From: Blastococcus sp. DSM 46786
GTDB lineage: Bacteria; Actinomycetota; Actinomycetes; Mycobacteriales; Geodermatophilaceae
Direction: 5' to 3'
NCBI RefSeq assembly: GCF_900109665.1
Contig: NZ_FOAO01000022.1
Coordinates: 29,061-93,060 of the forward strand
DNA length: 64,000 nucleotides
Below are positions 9,812 through 17,690 of the stretch, piece by piece. Position 1 is the stretch's first letter. Each line of letters starts with the position of its first letter. The position numbers and the translations under genes are program-made. Under the pieces are notes generated by a model. It had not been told where the DNA came from. It searched no databases and saw only the letters and a program-made list of their open reading frames with translations.

Positions 9812-10732
9812 ATGCTCCGGCGTGTCGAATTCGTCGCCAACCGTGTCCAGGACGAGGAGGTGCCGCCGGACGGGGTCGCCGCCCCGCCCGTGCGGGCGAC
9901 CGGCGGCCTGGAGGTGCTGCTGGACCACGGGCCGTCGTTCCGCGGATCGGTGCGCGGCTACGACCGGGTGCAGGTCGACAACTACGTCGCCTGGGCCGAG
10001 AACGAGCTCTCCGCCGCCCAGCGCGAGCGCGAGCACCTGCTCGACCGCGTCGTCGCCTGCGGGACCGAGCTGGAGATCTCCCGCCGGCTCCTCGCCGAGC
10101 AGCCGGTCGGCCGGGAGCGCCCGGCGGTCAGCGCCCGCGTGGGGGAGGTGCTGCGCCTGGCCGAGGACCAGGCCGCGCAGGTGCTGGACGCCGCGGAGGC
10201 CGAGGCCGCGCAGCTGCGCGCCGACGCCCGCCTGGAGGCCGACGCCCGGCTGCGCAAGGCGCACGAGATCAAGGAGCTGGCGATCGACGTCGCCGACCAG
10301 CTGCGGGTCAACGCCCAGCGGGACCGGGCCGAGGGTGCCGCCGCCCTGGAGCAGGCGCAGGTCGAGGCCGCGGAGCTGCTGCGCATCGCGTCGGCCGAGC
10401 GGGACCGGCTGGCCGCGGAGGCCGCCGCCGAGCGGGACCGGCTGGCCGCGGAGGCCGCCGCCGAGCGGGACCGGCTGGCCGCCGAGGCCGCCGCCGAGCG
10501 CAAGGCAGCGGCGGAGCAGGCGCGCCGGGACCGCGCCGCGGCGGACGACGCCGCCGGCGCCCACCTGGCCGGCGTCCGCGCCGAGGTCGAGGACCTGTGC
10601 CGCCAGCGCGACCAGGCCCGGGAGTCGCTGCGGTGCCTGACCGACCGGATCGGTGAAGCGCTGCAGGCCGTCGGCGTCCCGCCGGCCGAGGAGCTGGCGC
10701 TGCTGGGCGGACGCGCCGAGCCCGTCGGCTGA
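9812..10732 (+). CDS. DivIVA-domain coiled-coil protein
   Basis: This 306-residue protein has a DivIVA-like segment near residues 45-75 (FRGSVRGYDRVQVDNYVAWAENELSAAQRERE), the membrane-curvature-sensing and dimerising motif of DivIVA/Wag31 and SepIVA-type proteins. The rest is predicted coiled coil rich in Ala, Glu and Arg, with three perfect 11-residue repeats AERDRLAAEAA at about residues 195-227, i.e. hendecads of a right-handed coiled coil. ATG at 9812 follows AGGGGGG about 10 nt away; an in-frame GTG at 9761 is an alternative that would add 17 residues. DivIVA-type proteins organise polar growth or septation in actinobacteria. This is not the canonical Wag31, which lies beside the division cluster; it is probably a paralogue. 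Confidence 0.8.
   Translation: MLRRVEFVANRVQDEEVPPDGVAAPPVRATGGLEVLLDHGPSFRGSVRGYDRVQVDNYVAWAENELSAAQREREHLLDRVVACGTELEISRRLLAEQPVGRERPAVSARVGEVLRLAEDQAAQVLDAAEAEAAQLRADARLEADARLRKAHEIKELAIDVADQLRVNAQRDRAEGAAALEQAQVEAAELLRIASAERDRLAAEAAAERDRLAAEAAAERDRLAAEAAAERKAAAEQARRDRAAADDAAGAHLAGVRAEVEDLCRQRDQARESLRCLTDRIGEALQAVGVPPAEELALLGGRAEPVG
10394..10492 (+). repeat. 33-bp tandem repeat, three copies, within the DivIVA-like gene
   Basis: Three almost identical 33-bp units start at 10394, 10427 and 10460, each beginning GCCGAGCGGGACCGGCTGG, followed by a partial fourth. Each encodes AERDRLAAEAA, one hendecad of the coiled coil. Near-identity at DNA level points to recent copy-number change by slippage or unequal crossover. 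Confidence 0.9.
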
Positions 10733-10826
10733 CGGCGCGCCGCGCCGGAACGTACACGGTCGCGGGTGGTGAGAGGCTGGCCGGGGCCGGTGATCGCGCC
10801 GGCGCACGGCGACGAGGAGGTCAGCG

Positions 10827-11336
10827 GTGGACGAGGTCCGTGAGGTCGTTCAGGTCGAGGGCGGCGTCGTGGTCGGGCACGACGGCTCGAAGTGCGCGCA
10901 GGAGGCGCTGCGCTGGGCCGGGCGGCTCGCCCGCCGCGCCGACGTGGAGCTGCACGTCGTCCGCGCCTGGTCGATGACGAGCGCTCCGCAGCCCGCCAGC
11001 TGGGAGCCGGGCTACGTGCCGCCGCTGACCGACTGGGAGCAGGCCGTGCGGGACGAGCTCGCCGCGCACGTGGCGGCGGCCGGCCTCGACCCCGCCTGCC
11101 GGGTCACCACCCACGTCGTCCACCGCGCCCCGGTGCCCGGCCTGCTCTCCGCCGCCGAGGGGGCCAGCCTGCTGGTCGTGGGCGCGCGCGGCCGCGGCGG
11201 CTTCGCCGGTCTGCTGCTGGGCTCGGTCAGCGACCAGCTGGTCCACCACGCCGCCTGCCCGGTCACCGTGGTCCGCACGGGTGCTCAGGGGCGCGACTTC
11301 ACCACCGACGAGGCCGGCGCCGTCGTCGGGGAGTGA
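10827..11336 (+). CDS. Universal stress protein (UspA family)
   Basis: This 169-residue protein is a single Usp domain. It begins GGVVVGHDGSKCAQEALRWA, where VGxDGS forms the first strand and phosphate loop, and carries the ATP-binding signature GARGRGGFAGLLLGSVSDQL followed by HHAACPVTVVR. That is the G-2x-G-9x-G-(S/T) pattern of ATP-binding Usp proteins, so ATP binding is expected. GTG at 10827 has GAGGAGG about 6 nt upstream. The family binds nucleotides and is linked to hypoxia, starvation and dormancy responses in actinobacteria; the specific role is unknown. The neighbours on both sides are on the same strand but separated by about 80-90 bp, so an operon is not evident. Confidence 0.9.
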   Translation: MDEVREVVQVEGGVVVGHDGSKCAQEALRWAGRLARRADVELHVVRAWSMTSAPQPASWEPGYVPPLTDWEQAVRDELAAHVAAAGLDPACRVTTHVVHRAPVPGLLSAAEGASLLVVGARGRGGFAGLLLGSVSDQLVHHAACPVTVVRTGAQGRDFTTDEAGAVVGE

Positions 11337-11416
11337 CCCCCGGGGCCGGGACCGCGGTCGGGCAGACTGCCGCTGACCCGCGGGGCGACCGCGGGCGGCG
11401 AGCGGGAGGGGACGGC

Positions 11417-12337
11417 GTGCGCGACTTCGCGGGGACGACGGTGGTGCCGGTCGGCGAGGGGCCCGAGGACGTCCTCGTCGACGGCGCTGGGCGGGTCCTC
11501 GCCGGCCTGGCCGACGGGCGGATCGTGCGGCTGGCCGGCCCGGAGGGGCCGGTCGAGACGGTCGCCCGGGTGCCCGGCCGCCCCCTCGGGCTGGAGCTCC
11601 TGGGGGCCGACGAGCTGCTGGTGTGCGCCTCCGACGCCGGGCTGCTCGCCGTCTCGCTCGTCGACGGGGCCGTGCGGACGCTCGTCGACCAGGTGGCCGG
11701 GCGCCCGCTGCGGGCGGTCAACAACGCTGCCGTCGGCGCCGACGGGACGATCTACTTCACCGACTCCTCGCAGCGCTACCTGATCCCGCGGTGGCGGGCG
11801 GACCTGGTGCGGCGGACCGCCAGTGGGCGGCTGCTCCGGCGGGCGCCCGACGGCACGGTGACCGAGCTGCTCGGCGGCCTGGAGTTCGCCAACGGTGTCG
11901 CCCTGGCCGCCGACGAGTCGTGGGTGGCGGTCGCGGAGACCGGCGCGGCCCGGCTGCGCCGGGTGTGGCTGACCGGCGCGCGGGCCGGCACGAGCGAGGT
12001 GTTCGTCGACGACCTCCCCGGGCACCCCGACAACATCGCGCTCGGCTCGGACGGGCTGGTGTGGATCACCCTGCCGAGCCCCCGGGTCGCGGCGCTGGCC
12101 GCCATCCACCGGCTGCCCGCCCCGCTGCGCGCGCTGCTCAGCATGCTCCCGCCCCGCCTGCAGCCCAGCCCCGGCCGGACGCTCGGCGTCCTCGCGGTCG
12201 ACGCGAGCGGGGCGGCGGTGCACCGCATCAGCGGCGAGATCCCCGGTTTCGAGATGCTCACCGGCGTGCGCGAGGCCGGCGGCACGCTGTGGTTCGGCAG
12301 CCTCACCGGCAGCACGGTGGCGACCCTCCGGCTCTGA
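11417..12337 (+). CDS. SMP-30/strictosidine-synthase-like six-bladed beta-propeller
   Basis: This 306-residue protein looks like the strictosidine synthase/gluconolactonase superfamily. It opens with PVGEGPEDVLVDGAGRVLAGLADGRIVRL (first blade), has AVNNAAVGADGTIYFTDSSQRY, the FTDSS stretch typical of strictosidine-synthase-like proteins, then EFANGVALAADESWVAVAET and GHPDNIALGSDGLVWIT. The family uses a central Ca2+ and acts as a hydrolase or lactonase; plants use the fold for Pictet-Spengler condensation. No lipobox or signal peptide is present, so it is probably cytoplasmic. GTG at 11417 follows GGAGGGG. The enzyme could be a lactonase, perhaps related to sugar-acid metabolism encoded earlier, but that link is speculative. 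Confidence 0.75.
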   Translation: MRDFAGTTVVPVGEGPEDVLVDGAGRVLAGLADGRIVRLAGPEGPVETVARVPGRPLGLELLGADELLVCASDAGLLAVSLVDGAVRTLVDQVAGRPLRAVNNAAVGADGTIYFTDSSQRYLIPRWRADLVRRTASGRLLRRAPDGTVTELLGGLEFANGVALAADESWVAVAETGAARLRRVWLTGARAGTSEVFVDDLPGHPDNIALGSDGLVWITLPSPRVAALAAIHRLPAPLRALLSMLPPRLQPSPGRTLGVLAVDASGAAVHRISGEIPGFEMLTGVREAGGTLWFGSLTGSTVATLRL

Positions 12338-12364
12338 CGCCGCGCCTGCAGCGGCGCCCGCGGC

Positions 12365-13018
12365 TCAGCCCGGCGCGGCGGTGCCGTAGACGGCGGAGAG
12401 CCAGATGCCGAGCAGGACGTCGACGACGTCCTGCTCGGCGACGGCCGGGCCGTCCCCGCTGAAGGTCGCGTAGAGCACGCGCTCGTTCATCGACGTGAGG
12501 GCGACCGCGAGGTCGCGGGCGGCGGGGCCGGGCGGGGCGGCGCCGCGCGAGCGCTCGGCGTCGATCGCCGCGGCCGACCGCTGCACCCAGCGCTCGACGA
12601 CCGCGGACCAGAGCGCCCGGACCTCGTCGTTGGTGGAGCGGGCCTGCGCCCAGGCGACCGTGAGCGCCCGGTGCGCGCGGAAGGTCTCGTAGTAGGCGCC
12701 GATCGCCCGCGCCCAGCCGTCCCGTGCCCCGGACGCCGGGGTGTCGAAGACCTGGCGCATCGCCGTGTCGGCCTCGGCCACCACCCGGTCGAGCAGGGCG
12801 AGCAGGACGGCGTCCTTCGAGGAGAAGTAGAAGTAGAACGTGGGCCGGGAGATGCCGGCGCCGCGCGCGAGGTCGTCGACCGAGATGGCGGCCAGCGGCC
12901 GTTCGGCCAGCAGTCGTTCGGCGGTGGCGAGGATGGCCAGCTCGCGGTCGTCGCCGGAGGGCCGGGCCGCCCGCCGGCCCCGGCCGGCGAGGGGCGGGTC
13001 GCTCGCGGCAGTCGGCAC
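12365..13018 (-). CDS. ethR: TetR-family repressor, EthR orthologue
   Basis: This 217-residue protein closely follows the Mycobacterium tuberculosis EthR sequence as I remember it. The shared block ARPSGDDRELAILATAE leads into the helix-turn-helix ISVDDLARGAGISRPTFYFYF at about residues 45-65, and the C-terminal part contains AIDAERSRGAAP and a conserved MNERVLYATFSG. EthR (216 residues) represses the divergent monooxygenase gene ethA, and the same arrangement is seen here. The GTG start at complement 13016-13018 gives the EthR length but lacks a good ribosome binding site, which suggests a leaderless message. The intergenic space holds tandem sites resembling the EthR operator. In mycobacteria EthR responds to hydrophobic ligands in a tunnel-like pocket. 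Confidence 0.88.
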   Translation of the reverse strand: MPTAASDPPLAGRGRRAARPSGDDRELAILATAERLLAERPLAAISVDDLARGAGISRPTFYFYFSSKDAVLLALLDRVVAEADTAMRQVFDTPASGARDGWARAIGAYYETFRAHRALTVAWAQARSTNDEVRALWSAVVERWVQRSAAAIDAERSRGAAPPGPAARDLAVALTSMNERVLYATFSGDGPAVAEQDVVDVLLGIWLSAVYGTAAPG

Positions 13019-13046
13019 GGGACGGAGGATAGCCACCCGGCGGCGG

Positions 13047-13083
13047 TTGTCGACACCGTGTTGACGTTCTCGACGGACCGTCG
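13047..13083. promoter_or_regulatory. EthR-type operator and ethA promoter region
   Basis: The ethR/ethA gap holds GTCGACACCGTGTTGAC (13049-13065), nearly palindromic, then CTCGAC, then CGACGGACCGTCG (13071-13083), a perfect 13-bp palindrome. The arrangement TGTCGACA-N4-GTTGACG-N2-CTCGAC matches the spacing in the M. tuberculosis EthR operator as I recall it. TTGACG (13061-13066) with GATACC about 16 nt later could be the ethA -35 and -10, so repressor binding would block the promoter. Confidence 0.65.
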
Positions 13084-13141
13084 ATACCGTCGGGGCCAGC
13101 CCGCGGCAGCCCGGCCGGCGGCGCGGACCGGGGAGCGCGAC

Positions 13142-14623
13142 GTGACCACCGACCACCTGGACGTCCTCATCGTGGGCGCCGGCCTCTCCGGCATCGGCGC
13201 CGCCTGCCACCTGGAGCTCGAGCGCCCGGGGACCAGCTACGTCCTGCTGGAGTCCCGGGCCGCGCTCGGGGGCACCTGGGACCTCTTCCGCTACCCGGGC
13301 ATCCGGTCGGACTCGGACATGTTCACGCTCGGCTTCTCCTTCCGGCCGTGGCAGGAGCCCGAGTCGATCGCCGACGGCCCGGCGATCCGCCGGTACCTCG
13401 AGGAGACCGCGCGCGAGCACGGGGTCACGGAGAAGATCCGGTACCACCACCGGGTCGTGCAGGCGGAGTGGTCGAGCGCCGACGCCCGGTGGACGGTCAC
13501 CGCCGAGCGGACCGACACCGGCGAGACGGTGACCCTCACCTGCTCCTGGCTGCAGGTCTGCTCCGGCTACTACCGCTACGACCAGGGCTTCCGGCCGGAG
13601 TTCCCGGGGGAGGAGCGCTTCCGCGGGCAGCTGGTCCACCCGCAGCACTGGCCCGAGGACCTCGACGTCACCGGCAAGCGGGTCGTCGTCGTCGGGAGCG
13701 GGGCCACCGCGGTCACGCTGGTGCCGAACCTGGCCGAGCAGGCCGCGCACGTGACCATGCTGCAGCGCACGCCCAGCTACGTGATGTCGCTGCCCGGCCG
13801 CGACGCCCTGGCCCAGCAGCTCCGCGCCCGGCTGCCCGAGAAGGCGGCCTACTCGGTCGTGCGGTGGAAGAACGTGCTCACCAGCACCGCGCTCTACCAG
13901 CTCAGCCGCAGGCGCCCGGCCCTGGTGCGCGCGCTGCTGCGGCGGATGACGCAGAAGCAGCTGCCGGGCATCGACGTCGACACGCACTTCAACCCGCCCT
14001 ACGACCCGTGGGACCAGCGGCTGTGCCTCATCCCCGACGGCGACCTGTTCCGCGCCCTGCGCCGGGGCACGGCGTCGATCGTCACCGACCGGATCGCCAC
14101 CTTCACCGAGGACGGCATCGAGCTGGCCTCGGGGGAGCGGCTGGCGGCCGACGTCGTCGTCACCGCGACCGGGCTGAACCTGCTGCCCGTGGGCGGGATG
14201 CGCATCGTCGTCGACGGAGAGCCCGTCGAGCTGCCGGAGCGGGTCTCCTACAAGGGCATGATGCTCTCCGGCGTGCCCAACTTCGCCATGGTCATCGGCT
14301 ACACCAACGCCTCGTGGACGCTCAAGGCCGACCTGGTCAACCGCTACGTCTGCCGCCTGCTGGACCACCTGGACGCGCACGGCTACGCGTCGGCGACGCC
14401 GGTCGCCCCGCCCGAGGGCGGCGGCGCACCCTTCCTGGACCTCGCGGCCGGCTACGTGCAGCGCGGTCTCGCGGGCCTGCCGCAGCAGGGGCGTCGCGCG
14501 CCCTGGCGGCTGCACCAGAACTACCTGCGGGACGTCGCGGTGATGCGCCGCGGCCCGCTGGAGGACGAGGGCATGACCTTCCAGCCGCGCGTGCCGGCCA
14601 CCGCCGACCGGGTCGTGGCCTGA
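13142..14623 (+). CDS. ethA: FAD-dependent Baeyer-Villiger-type monooxygenase, EthA orthologue
   Basis: This 493-residue flavoprotein (EthA has 489) starts with the FAD Rossmann motif DVLIVGAGLSGIGAA, then GGTWDLFRYPGIRSDSDM, almost identical to EthA. The Baeyer-Villiger signature appears as FRGQLVHPQHWPEDLD near residue 160, followed by the NADPH Rossmann motif VVVVGSGATAVTLVP. The C-terminal third has KGMMLSGVPNFAMVIGYTNASWTLKADL, again EthA-like. Such enzymes oxidise ketones and thioamides; EthA activates ethionamide. GTG at 13142 lies 123 bp from ethR, divergent. The stop codon overlaps the following SDR start (TGATG), so the two proteins are probably made together. The physiological substrate is unknown. 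Confidence 0.9.
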   Translation: MTTDHLDVLIVGAGLSGIGAACHLELERPGTSYVLLESRAALGGTWDLFRYPGIRSDSDMFTLGFSFRPWQEPESIADGPAIRRYLEETAREHGVTEKIRYHHRVVQAEWSSADARWTVTAERTDTGETVTLTCSWLQVCSGYYRYDQGFRPEFPGEERFRGQLVHPQHWPEDLDVTGKRVVVVGSGATAVTLVPNLAEQAAHVTMLQRTPSYVMSLPGRDALAQQLRARLPEKAAYSVVRWKNVLTSTALYQLSRRRPALVRALLRRMTQKQLPGIDVDTHFNPPYDPWDQRLCLIPDGDLFRALRRGTASIVTDRIATFTEDGIELASGERLAADVVVTATGLNLLPVGGMRIVVDGEPVELPERVSYKGMMLSGVPNFAMVIGYTNASWTLKADLVNRYVCRLLDHLDAHGYASATPVAPPEGGGAPFLDLAAGYVQRGLAGLPQQGRRAPWRLHQNYLRDVAVMRRGPLEDEGMTFQPRVPATADRVVA

Positions 14624-15453
14624 TGCGGCCCTACGCGTTCGCCGGCGGGACGGCGGTCGTCACCGGCGCGGCGAGCGGGATCGGGGAGGCGCTGGCGGAG
14701 CAGCTGGCCGGCCGCGGCAGCCACCTGGTGCTCCTGGACCGGGACGCCGAGCGGCTGGCGGCGGTGGCCGGCCGGATCACGGCCGGGCACCCCGCCCTGC
14801 GCGTCGCCACCCACGTGGTCGACCTCGCCGACGACGAGGCGACCGCCCGGGTGGCCGCGACGCTGGTCGCCGAGCACCCGGAGACCACGCTGCTGGTCAA
14901 CAACGCCGGCGTGGCCCTGGGTGGGCGCTTCGACCAGGTGGGCCTCGAGGACGTCGAGTGGCTGCTGTCGATCAACCTGCGCGCCGTCGTCCGCCTCACC
15001 CACACCCTGCTGCCGGTGCTGAAGGCGCACCCCGGCGCCCACGTGGTCAACGTGTCCAGCGTCTTCGGCATCTTCGCCCCCGCCGGGCAGGTCGCCTACG
15101 CGACGAGCAAGTTCGCCGTCCGGGGGTTCAGCGAGGCGCTCCGCCACGAACTGGCCGACGACGGCATCGGCGTCACCGTGGTCCACCCCGGGGGGATCCG
15201 CACCCGGATCGCCGAGAGCGCCCGCACCGGCGCCGGGGTGTCGGTGGAGGAGTACGAGGAGGGCCGCAAGCAGTTCGGCAAGCTGCTGCGCATCCCGCCG
15301 GAGGTCGCCGCCGCGCAGATCGTCGCGGCGGTCGAGCGCCGTCGCCCGCGGCTGCTCATCGGCTGGACCGCGAAGGTGCCCGACGTGCTCGTCCGCCTGC
15401 TGCCCGGCACCTACTGGCGGCTCGTCGCCCGGCGGTCGGCGGCGAAGCGCTGA
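14623..15453 (+). CDS. SDR-family oxidoreductase coupled to ethA
   Basis: This 276-residue classical short-chain dehydrogenase has the cofactor motif TGAASGIGEALAEQL at about residue 14, NNAG at about residue 90, catalytic Ser in NVSSVFG and YATSK (Tyr-x-x-x-Lys) near residue 160. The Asp in VLLDRD after strand 2 favours NAD(H), though this is not decisive. The C-terminal 40 residues (LLIGWTAKVPDVLVRLLPGTYW) are hydrophobic and may touch membrane, as in other actinobacterial SDRs of this type. Its ATG overlaps the ethA stop by one base, indicating translational coupling. A reasonable idea is that the SDR makes a ketone that EthA oxidises, or handles its product, but no substrate is shown by the sequence. 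Confidence 0.85.
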   Translation: MRPYAFAGGTAVVTGAASGIGEALAEQLAGRGSHLVLLDRDAERLAAVAGRITAGHPALRVATHVVDLADDEATARVAATLVAEHPETTLLVNNAGVALGGRFDQVGLEDVEWLLSINLRAVVRLTHTLLPVLKAHPGAHVVNVSSVFGIFAPAGQVAYATSKFAVRGFSEALRHELADDGIGVTVVHPGGIRTRIAESARTGAGVSVEEYEEGRKQFGKLLRIPPEVAAAQIVAAVERRRPRLLIGWTAKVPDVLVRLLPGTYWRLVARRSAAKR

Positions 15454-15493
15454 GACCGGAAAAGGGCTTGCCGCGCCCGGTAGAACGGGAGCC

Positions 15494-16504
15494 GTGACCC
15501 ACCCCTCGCACCAGTTCGTCGAGCTCGCGCCCGACGACGACCTCTTCCCCTCCTGGTGCGAGGTGTGGGCCGCCGCGGGCCGCGACGCCCGGCCCGCGGA
15601 CCCGCCCCGCCCGGCGCAGGAGCACGTCGCGCTGGGCCGCGAGCTCGTGGCGCCGGGCGGGTCGCGGGACGGCACCCACCGGGCGGCCCTCGTGGACGGC
15701 GCGGTCGCCGGCGCCCTGCGGCTGATCCTCCCGCTCAGGGACAACCCGTCGCTGGCGATGGTCGACCTCGCGGTGCACCCGGCCGCCCGGCGCCGAGGGC
15801 TGGGCAGCGCCCTGCTGGCCGAGGCCCGTGCGATCGCCGCCGCGCACGGCCGCACGCTGCTGGTGAGCGAGGTGGACGAACCGGGCCCCGGGGCACCGGG
15901 GCGGGCCTTCGCCGAGCGGCACGGCTGGAGCTGCGACCTGGTGGAGACCCGCCGGGAGCTGGCGCTGCCGGTCGACGAGGACCGGCTGGCGGCGCTGGCG
16001 GCCGGGGCCGCCGCGGCGGGCGCCGGCTACGGGATCGTCACCTGGCGGGACCGCACCCCGGACCCGCTGCTGGCCGATCGCGCGCTGCTGGAACGGCGCA
16101 TGACCACCGACGCGCCGCACGGCGAGCTGCCGGTGGAGGAGGAGGAGTGGGACGGCGACCGGATCCGCGAGTACGAGCAGACCCACCTCGCCCGGGGCCG
16201 CACGGTGCTCAGCGCGGGAGCGGTGACCGGCGGCCGCCTGGTCGGGTTCACCGACCTGCAGATCACCCTCGCGCAGCCGGTGGTCGCCCACCAGGGCGGC
16301 ACGCTGGTGCTGCGTGCGCACCGCGGCCACCGGCTCGGCGCCCGGATGAAGGCCGCCGTGCTGCGCGAGCTGGCCGCCGGGTTCCCTGAGGTGCGCCGCA
16401 TCAGCACCTACAACTCCGACGGCAACACCCCCATGGTGGCGGTCAACGAGGAGCTCGGCTTCCGCCCCGCGGGTGCGCTCACCTCCTGGTCGGCCCGCCT
16501 CTGA
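15494..16504 (+). CDS. Tandem GNAT acetyltransferase
   Basis: This 336-residue protein holds two GNAT folds. The N-terminal domain has MVDLAVHPAARRRGLGSALL near residue 90 (motif A with the R/Q-x-x-G-x-G/A acetyl-CoA loop, here RRRGLGS), and the C-terminal domain has VLRAHRGHRLGARMKAAVL near residue 275 followed by YNSDGNTPMVAVNEELGF. The second is the better conserved end typical of mycothiol-synthase-like tandem GNATs, but the protein lacks enough similarity to call MshD. GTG at 15494 follows GGGAGCC. It sits 40 bp after the SDR on the same strand, so it could belong to the ethA transcript. The acetyl acceptor is unknown. Confidence 0.82.
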   Translation: MTHPSHQFVELAPDDDLFPSWCEVWAAAGRDARPADPPRPAQEHVALGRELVAPGGSRDGTHRAALVDGAVAGALRLILPLRDNPSLAMVDLAVHPAARRRGLGSALLAEARAIAAAHGRTLLVSEVDEPGPGAPGRAFAERHGWSCDLVETRRELALPVDEDRLAALAAGAAAAGAGYGIVTWRDRTPDPLLADRALLERRMTTDAPHGELPVEEEEWDGDRIREYEQTHLARGRTVLSAGAVTGGRLVGFTDLQITLAQPVVAHQGGTLVLRAHRGHRLGARMKAAVLRELAAGFPEVRRISTYNSDGNTPMVAVNEELGFRPAGALTSWSARL

Positions 16505-16578
16505 CACCCCATGGCCTTCGGCCGCCTCGGGGTGGTGGAAGTCGCCGACGTCCTCCACAGCCGGGCGTCCGGAGCCGG

Positions 16579-17253
16579 GTGCGGTTGACTGCCGGGGTGG
16601 ACCGTCCCATCCCTGCGGAGTTCGTCCGCGCCCACACCCGGCCGGTGCGCCCGGAGCTGGTGCCCGAGGTGGAGCTGCTCGTCGCCGGCGACGTCGTCGC
16701 CCTGTGGGAGGCGATGGAGACCGAGCACGGTCGCACCTCCACCGACCCGCCGTTCTGGGCCGCGGCCTGGCCGGGCGGGCAGGCGGTGGCGCGGCACGTG
16801 CTCGACCACCCGGAGCTGGTGGCCGGGCGCACGGTCCTCGACCTGGGCGCCGGCAGCGGGCTGGTCGCCGTCGCGGCCGCCCTCGCCGGGGCGGGCGCGG
16901 TGCTGGCCAGCGACGTCGACCCGTTCGCGCTGACCGCGATCGCCGTCAACGCCGCCCGGAACGGGACCCCGGGCATCACCCCCGTCGGCGACGTGCTCGG
17001 TGCGGAACCGCCGGACGTCGGCGTCGTCCTGGCCGGGGACGTCTGCTACGACCGGGAGATGACCGACCGGGTGCTGCCCTTCTTGACGGCGGCCCGGGCG
17101 CGCGGTGCCGAGGTGATCATCGGCGATCCGGGGCGGGTGTACCTGCCCGAGGACCGGCTGGACCCGCTGGCGACCTACGACGTCCCCGACACCGAGCCGT
17201 CGCCGACCGGGCCCGTGCCGGTGCGCCGGACCACCGTCTGGCGGCTGCCGTGA
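16579..17253 (+). CDS. Class I SAM methyltransferase (ETF-beta lysine methyltransferase type)
   Basis: This 224-residue protein carries the SAM-binding motif I VLDLGAGSGLVAVAAA near residue 92, an acidic residue at the end of strand 2 (LASDVDPFALTAI) and LAGDVCYDREMTDRVLPFL, resembling the nicotinamide-N-methyltransferase-like/METTL20 group (electron-transfer flavoprotein beta subunit lysine methyltransferases). FWAAAWPGGQAVARHVL near residue 55 is also typical of that group. GTG at 16579 follows GGAGCCGGG; a second GTG at 16597 would remove six residues. METTL20-type enzymes methylate lysines of ETF-beta, and several acyl-CoA dehydrogenases that depend on ETF are encoded in this window, but no ETF gene is nearby. 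Function remains inference. Confidence 0.75.
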   Translation: MRLTAGVDRPIPAEFVRAHTRPVRPELVPEVELLVAGDVVALWEAMETEHGRTSTDPPFWAAAWPGGQAVARHVLDHPELVAGRTVLDLGAGSGLVAVAAALAGAGAVLASDVDPFALTAIAVNAARNGTPGITPVGDVLGAEPPDVGVVLAGDVCYDREMTDRVLPFLTAARARGAEVIIGDPGRVYLPEDRLDPLATYDVPDTEPSPTGPVPVRRTTVWRLP

Positions 17254-17286
17254 CGCCCGGGTCACGGACCGATGGCCGCCGGGGGA

Positions 17287-17316
17287 TTGTCACGACTGCA
17301 TAACGGTGGTTACCGT
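17287..17316 (+). promoter_or_regulatory. Candidate promoter for the riboswitch-controlled transglycosylase
   Basis: TTGTCA (17287-17292) and TACCGT (17311-17316, fitting TAnnnT) are spaced by 18 bp in a locally AT-rich patch about 45 bp before the riboswitch. This is a plausible housekeeping-sigma promoter; the transcription start is not determined. Confidence 0.5.
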
Positions 17317-17359
17317 GGCTGCGCCCGGCCGGTCGTCCGCTCCCCACCGGGGAGGTCCG

Positions 17360-17499
17360 CCGGGCGCCGCCGAGTCGCCTTCCGGGGCGAGCCGGGGACC
17401 CACCGCAGCACTGGGGTGAATCGCGCGCCGGGCACGTCCCGTCGCGGGTAGCAGCGCTTCCCCCCGTCAGCCGGCCCGGTAGGCGGCACGACGGAAGAA
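17360..17499 (+). ncRNA. c-di-AMP riboswitch (ydaO/yuaA type)
   Basis: The leader of the transglycosylase gene shows the ordered conserved blocks of the ydaO/yuaA aptamer: GCCGGGGACCCA (from about 17391), GGGGTGAATCGCG (from about 17413), GCGGGTAG (from about 17444), CCCGTCAGCCGGCCCGG then TAGGCGG (17463-17485) and a purine-rich GGAAGAA near 17492. This class senses cyclic di-AMP and in actinobacteria commonly precedes genes for resuscitation-promoting factors and other wall hydrolases, as here. The true 5' end may lie slightly upstream. How binding is read out (transcription or translation) is not evident; no clear terminator stem with a U-run follows. Confidence 0.85.
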
Positions 17500-17690
17500 A
17501 CGGAGAGCCGCCGCATGGCGAGCCTGCGGGCCCACCTTGCACGGAACCGCAGCCGGTACGGAGCCTCGCGCGCGCCTTCCCCGCGCTGAGCGCCCGGGCG
17601 ACCGCCCGACCACCGCTGCCACTCGACCACCCCCGCAGCAGCGCCGGCCACCGGCCCGCTGTGCCCTGCCCCCTGGAGCAGTTCCTCCCC

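Noticed and set aside
10394..10492. Regular repeats considered as a CRISPR array
   Set aside because: Units are contiguous with no spacers, in frame within a coiled-coil gene; no cas genes are nearby.
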